From Chania fonticola_B (GTDB lineage: Bacteria; Pseudomonadota; Gammaproteobacteria; Enterobacterales; Enterobacteriaceae), in the NCBI RefSeq assembly GCF_048537545.1, contig NZ_CP183218.1: 64,000 nt of DNA; one strand, 5' to 3'. The notes beneath the pieces are model-generated. The model did not search any database. It saw nothing but the letters and a program-made list of their open reading frames with translations, and had not been told where the DNA came from. The position numbers and the translations under genes are program-made. This document shows positions 60,676-64,000 of the stretch, piece by piece (within the stretch, counting starts at the first letter, position 1; each line of letters begins with the position of its first letter).

Positions 60676-61041
60676 TTATCTATCCATTTCCAAACGAATA
60701 TTCTGGCTGACCAGACAACCCTCGATAAAACTTTCTGCCACCTGCATTTGTTGCCTTACCCGGCCTTCCGAACATTTCCAGCCGCGAGCAATGGCGGACT
60801 TCGATTGCCCGTAAACGTAGTAACGCAAGATCAGTTCCAACTCCTCCGGCTGACGTAGGGCCTGCAGGTGAGCAACGGCGCGATCAACGACCAAGCCGTC
60901 CTCGTCACAGCAAGAGGCCTGCTGTTTGCTACTGCCCGGCAGCAACCCTTTAAAACCGGCGGCGATATGCGAATATCCCAGAGAAGAACTTTCCCGTGCC
61001 CACACGCCCCAACGCCCCAAAACCTGTTGAATGTCCCGCAT
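60676..61041 (-). CDS. Phage antiterminator Q-like protein
   Basis: The 121-residue protein begins MRDIQQVLGRWGVWARESSS and has IAAGFKGLLPGSSKQQASCC and the C-terminal helix-turn-helix SKSAIARGWKCSEGRVRQQM, as in the PF06530 antiterminator Q family. It lets RNA polymerase read through terminators into late genes. It is the only regulatory phage gene left in this cluster. Confidence 0.9.
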   Translation of the reverse strand: MRDIQQVLGRWGVWARESSSLGYSHIAAGFKGLLPGSSKQQASCCDEDGLVVDRAVAHLQALRQPEELELILRYYVYGQSKSAIARGWKCSEGRVRQQMQVAESFIEGCLVSQNIRLEMDR

Positions 61042-61259
61042 AAGACCTCCTTATTTTTATTGGCTCTAGTGTAACCAGACGAGGCAAAGCCGCCCATCGA
61101 TGGGTGTTGTAGGAAACCTCACAGGACAAAGCAGGGGATAAACCGAGCAGAAAATGAAGGTATTGGTGCAGCACTATGACGGGAGGATAGCGCCAGCGGT
61201 GGAAAAAAGCATTCAATCTCAACCTTCGGAGGAGATGCCTCCCCCGAAACGGGCGCAGA

Positions 61260-61739
61260 TCAAGACATGGCAAACTGCTCGAGTACCTTGCCTTCCATGC
61301 GATAGCGCACCCATTCATCTTGCGGAGCCGCACCAATGCTGAGATAGAAATCAATCGCTGGCTGATTCCAGTCCAGTACGCTCCATTCCAGGCGTCCGCA
61401 ACGGCGTTCGCAGGCAAGCTGAGCGATATGGCGCAGCAAGGCTTTGCCCGTTCCCGCCCCACGGAACTTGGGCGTGATATACAAATCTTCCAGATAGATG
61501 CCGTTCTTACCCAGCCAGGTCGAATAGCTCATAAAGAACACCGCATAGCCTGCTGGCTCGCCGTTGACACTGCAAATCAGCGCCTCTGCGCAGGCGTTGG
61601 GGCCAAACAGGCTTTCCTCGATCTCTGCCTGGTTGGTACGCACCTCATCACGAGCCTTTTCGTACACGGCCAGCTCGATGATCATATCCAGAATTAGCTT
61701 GGCATCGGCTTTCACCGCCGCGCGAATTTCAATTGTCAT
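61260..61739 (-). CDS. GNAT-family acetyltransferase (diamine acetyltransferase-like)
   Basis: The 159-residue protein from MTIEIRAAVKADAKLILDMI has the GNAT core: GIYLEDLYITPKFRGAGTGK with the acetyl-CoA loop, and RLEWSVLDWNQPAIDFYLSI. This resembles spermine/spermidine or thialysine acetyltransferases; the substrate is not proven. I chose the ATG at 61739; 21 upstream codons are open but unlike the family. Confidence 0.88.
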   Translation of the reverse strand: MTIEIRAAVKADAKLILDMIIELAVYEKARDEVRTNQAEIEESLFGPNACAEALICSVNGEPAGYAVFFMSYSTWLGKNGIYLEDLYITPKFRGAGTGKALLRHIAQLACERRCGRLEWSVLDWNQPAIDFYLSIGAAPQDEWVRYRMEGKVLEQFAMS

Positions 61740-61928
61740 GATGTTCCCTAAATAGAGTGATTTTCCTGCTTCCAGCATAATACTTAACCAATTCAGGCAC
61801 AAACGGCAATTTATCGGGCATCTAAGCAGGCCCCCCCCTGCGTAAGGTGGCAGTTGAGGAATGTTTATAGAGGGATCCCTCCGGTCTCCTATACTCAGTT
61901 TTCCCCCTAACAGATCTGGAGAAGCGAT

Positions 61929-62111
61929 ATGTCATTTAGCGTGGGTGATTTTGTGCAGCGTAAAACCGGTGGGCCAAAAATGACCGTTATCGAAGAGGAT
62001 GGAGAGGCGCTGATATGCAGTTGGGTCGAACTGGGGGTAGAGCAACGCACCGAGGTGCAGGCCAACGAAGTGAACCCCTATCACGAAGACGACGACTTCG
62101 GCGTCTGCTGA
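61929..62111 (+). CDS. YodC-like DUF2158 small protein
   Basis: The 60-residue protein MSFSVGDFVQRKTGGPKMTV is of the DUF2158 (YodC) type, a small SH3-like barrel of unknown role with GDxVxxKTGGPxMTV at the start and an acidic tail (HEDDDFGV). GGAGAAG lies upstream. Confidence 0.85.
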   Translation: MSFSVGDFVQRKTGGPKMTVIEEDGEALICSWVELGVEQRTEVQANEVNPYHEDDDFGVC

Positions 62112-62216
62112 TATTCCGTGAACTCTCTCACGCCATCTCCCTAGATAAAATGTGAAGTTGATCTAGTATTTACCAGGTACAGCAACCTATTTTGGGTAGT
62201 GGTTAAGGGGTTCACA

Positions 62217-62630
62217 ATGAGCGAAAGTGTAAAAGACGGCACCATTCTGTTGGCCAGAATTTTGCTGATGATCCTGTTTCTGATTTTCGGTTGGATGAAG
62301 CTGACCAACTTTGGTGCCACGGTCACGGCGATGGAGGGCTACGGTACGCCAATGCCTTACCTGGCAGCGGTTGTCGCCGTGGTGGTGGAGTTCATTTTCG
62401 GTATCTTCATCGTGCTGGGGGCCTTCACCCGGCCGATAGCCATCATTTATGCGCTTTATGTGCTGGGTACCGCCTTTATCGGCCACCCGTTCTGGCGTTT
62501 TAGCGGGGCAGAAATGATCGGCAACGAAATCAACTTCTTTAAAAACATCAGTATTATCGCCGGTCTGCTGCTGCTTGCCGTCACCGGTGCTGGCCGTTAC
62601 TCTCTGGATTATAAGTGGTTTAAACGCTAG
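62217..62630 (+). CDS. DoxX family inner-membrane protein
   Basis: The 137-residue protein has four hydrophobic helices and the DoxX features LLARILLMILFLIFGWMKLT and VVEFIFGIFIVLGAFTRPIA. Similar to E. coli YphA; function unknown. I chose the ATG at 62217; the ORF is open six codons upstream. Confidence 0.87.
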   Translation: MSESVKDGTILLARILLMILFLIFGWMKLTNFGATVTAMEGYGTPMPYLAAVVAVVVEFIFGIFIVLGAFTRPIAIIYALYVLGTAFIGHPFWRFSGAEMIGNEINFFKNISIIAGLLLLAVTGAGRYSLDYKWFKR

Positions 62631-62674
62631 CTCTCCCCTGTGGCGGCGCTCCCCTGCGCCGCCATGCTCATACC

Positions 62675-63247
62675 TTAGCGGCTATGTTTGGCATGGCGTT
62701 CGAAGTTATCCGCCTTGGCTGCGGCAGACTTACGCAAGGTGACGTAGCACGCCCCCTCCCCACCGTCACGTGGCAGTGCCCGGCAAAACGCCTGCACTTG
62801 CTCAAACTGCCCCAGCCATTTGGCCAGGTAGCTGCGGATGATATTCGGATGGCTTTGATCTGTGCGCCCACGGCCATGCACAATCAGCAACGAACGCAGG
62901 CTGTCTTTCTCCGCCTGGATGATAAAGCGGAACAGCGCCTGGCGGCAGTTCTCGACCGGCTGACGCAACAGGTTGAGGCTGACCTGTGGTGGATAGTGGC
63001 CGTGACGCAGCTTGTCTAGCACCCCTTGCTGAATACCTTCGCCCTTATATTCCAGCGGGGTATCGCAGGGAATAATGTCCAGAAAGCCGGTGCTGAGGAA
63101 GTTCTCCAACTGTAACGCCTGAGCTTCCCGACGAGCACGTTTATCGACGGGATCCTGCGCCTTGAGGTACAGCGTGGATTGCCCCGCGGATAACGGCCTC
63201 ACATCGGCCATCGCCTGGGCAAAAAAATCGTTCTCTTCGTTGCTCAT
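62675..63247 (-). CDS. smrA: Smr-domain DNA endonuclease SmrA
   Basis: The 190-residue protein resembles E. coli YdaL/SmrA. The Smr domain at the C-terminal half has SLNLLRQPVENCRQALFRFI and LLIVHGRGRTDQSHPNIIRS, ending GGEGACYVTLRK. The usual LDLHG motif appears as SLNLLRQP, as in the SmrA group. SmrA has nicking nuclease activity; its role is uncertain. Confidence 0.88.
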   Translation of the reverse strand: MSNEENDFFAQAMADVRPLSAGQSTLYLKAQDPVDKRARREAQALQLENFLSTGFLDIIPCDTPLEYKGEGIQQGVLDKLRHGHYPPQVSLNLLRQPVENCRQALFRFIIQAEKDSLRSLLIVHGRGRTDQSHPNIIRSYLAKWLGQFEQVQAFCRALPRDGGEGACYVTLRKSAAAKADNFERHAKHSR

Positions 63248-63424
63248 TTCACATCACTCTCGGGAGATTTCACCCACCGGCGGACTATTGCTTTTAGTGG
63301 GAATGGCTTGATTGTAAGACGCCTTGCCAGGGTTGCAAGCAAGGAATTGACGGCAACGGGTGAGGTTGTGAGCGGTTTTCGTTATACTGCAGGCCATTAT
63401 TGAGTGCCGCAAAGGATCCAACCC

Positions 63425-63763
63425 ATGAATATGCGCGAGCTGGAAATCCAGTTTCAGAATGCAATGAATGAGTTACAAGCCAGCTTCGAACAGCAGCACC
63501 GTGAATGGCAACAAAGCTACCAGGCTTTGCAACAACAGCTGGCCGAAGCGCAACGGCGTGAAATCGCGCTGCGCATGCAGAATGAACAGTTGGTCAACAA
63601 ACTAAGCACCGCCAGTTCGGTGCCGGAACAGCATGCCCTGGTCAAGCAGATCAAGATGCTGGGTGCCCATTTGGATGCGCTGGCACAAGATGCCGCCACC
63701 TTTAATCGCCATGTCCATAATAAACAACGGGCCGCAGACAATTTCAGCGGCGAGCAACACTGA
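63425..63763 (+). CDS. Coiled-coil protein of unknown function
   Basis: The 112-residue protein (MNMRELEIQFQNAMNELQAS) is nearly all alpha-helical coiled coil, rich in glutamine, with no catalytic motif. ATGs at 63425 and 63431 are both possible; AAAGGAT lies upstream of the first. The membrane gene downstream may be a partner. Confidence 0.75.
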   Translation: MNMRELEIQFQNAMNELQASFEQQHREWQQSYQALQQQLAEAQRREIALRMQNEQLVNKLSTASSVPEQHALVKQIKMLGAHLDALAQDAATFNRHVHNKQRAADNFSGEQH

Positions 63764-63809
63764 CAATTTCGGGCGCGGATGCTGCGCACCAAGACGGTAA
63801 AAATCATAC

Positions 63810-64000
63810 ATGACGTGGATCATCATCGCCGCCCTGATCGTAGTTTTCATTATTGGCTATCGTGTCCTGACCTCCGACACCCGCAAGGCGATAGATTCAC
63901 TGGCGCATTTGCTGAAAGTAAAACCGATGCTGGTGGAGTCCATGCTGCAGGAAATGGGCAGCCGCCACAGCCAAAGCTTTATCCGCATGTTGAACAACGG
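63810..64000 (+). CDS. Membrane-anchored protein, cut by the window end
   Basis: From the ATG at 63810 the frame is open to the end of the window (63 complete codons). It begins with one transmembrane helix (MTWIIIAALIVVFIIGYRVL), then a soluble part with LLKVKPMLVESMLQEMG. I do not recognise it. The distance from the coiled-coil gene is 46 bases. Confidence 0.65.
   Translation, partial: MTWIIIAALIVVFIIGYRVLTSDTRKAIDSLAHLLKVKPMLVESMLQEMGSRHSQSFIRMLNN

Larger units (their letters stand above)
45698..61041 (-). mobile_element. Lambda-type phage tail module without head or lysis genes (tailocin-like or prophage remnant)
   Basis: On the minus strand, in order: antiterminator Q, tail terminator, tail tube, G/GT chaperones, tape measure, M, L, K, I, J and tail fibre. 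Integrase, repressor, terminase, portal, capsid, holin and endolysin genes are absent, and both flanks are ordinary chromosomal genes. F-type pyocins have this make-up, but they also carry lysis genes. The IS1 insertion in J and the missing lysis genes also fit decay. Confidence 0.75.

Noticed and set aside
45698..61041. Complete inducible prophage
   Set aside because: No integrase, repressor, replication, terminase, portal, capsid or lysis genes are present.

Overview
The window is enterobacterial chromosome, most likely Serratia. The conserved blocks acpS-pdxJ-recO-era-rnc-lepB-lepA, rseC-rseB-rseA-rpoE/nadB, trmN/srmB, grcA/ung, grpE/nadK-recN-bamE and rnfH-ratA/smpB-ssrA follow the order known from enterobacteria. 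A phospholipase/ankyrin pair resembling Serratia phlA-phlB lies between srmB and grcA. I cannot give a species from sequence alone.

Layout. (1) 1-23980 is core genome with recognisable control signals: a sigma-E promoter for rpoE, a sigma-32 promoter for grpE, two LexA boxes before recN, an FNR-like site before grcA and a possible FliA promoter before phlA. (2) From 23981 to about 34700, immediately downstream of tmRNA, is a strongly AT-rich integrated element. It carries a P4-type tyrosine integrase, an SOS-boxed operon of three genes (NA37/YejK-like protein, RelA/SpoT-type nucleotide synthetase, SLATT two-TM protein), a mobC-mobA mobilization cassette with a nested mobB-like gene, a hairpin array that may be oriT, a sequence strikingly like the complementary-strand origin of Ff filamentous phages, a ColE2-type plasmid replicase with a small partner gene, and an AlpA-type regulator. 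It reads as a plasmid-derived integrative mobilizable element carrying a probable defence module. (3) 34971-39072 is an iron/metallophore-type ABC importer plus an MFS transporter behind a Fur-like box; small genes and a LysR regulator follow.

(4) 41163-42471 is a remnant of a phase-variable fimbrial locus: an intact FimB/FimE-type recombinase, a 310-bp invertible element bounded by 17-bp inverted repeats with a promoter now pointing away from the fimbrial gene, and a chimeric pseudogene joining the 5' part of a fimA-like gene to the 3' end of a second recombinase gene. (5) 42602-45561 holds a LysE exporter, ygaV-ygaP, an acetyltransferase and a methyltransferase.

(6) 45698-61041 is a lambda-type tail module on the minus strand: antiterminator Q, tail terminator, tail tube, G/GT chaperones with a frameshift signal, a short tape measure, M, L, K, I, J and a tail fibre. 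There are no head, integrase or lysis genes. An IS1-family element with an 8-bp target duplication splits J near its 3' end. The layout suggests a tailocin-like or decayed prophage locus. (7) 61260-64000 returns to ordinary chromosome (GNAT, small genes, DoxX, smrA), and the last gene runs off the window.

How parts work together: the nucleotide synthetase and SLATT protein are probably a signal-plus-membrane-effector pair switched on by DNA damage. The replicase, mob genes, candidate oriT and single-strand origin together make sense for an element that excises, transfers as single-stranded DNA and is converted back to duplex. The recombinase and invertible element still form a plausible switch although its fimbrial target has been lost.
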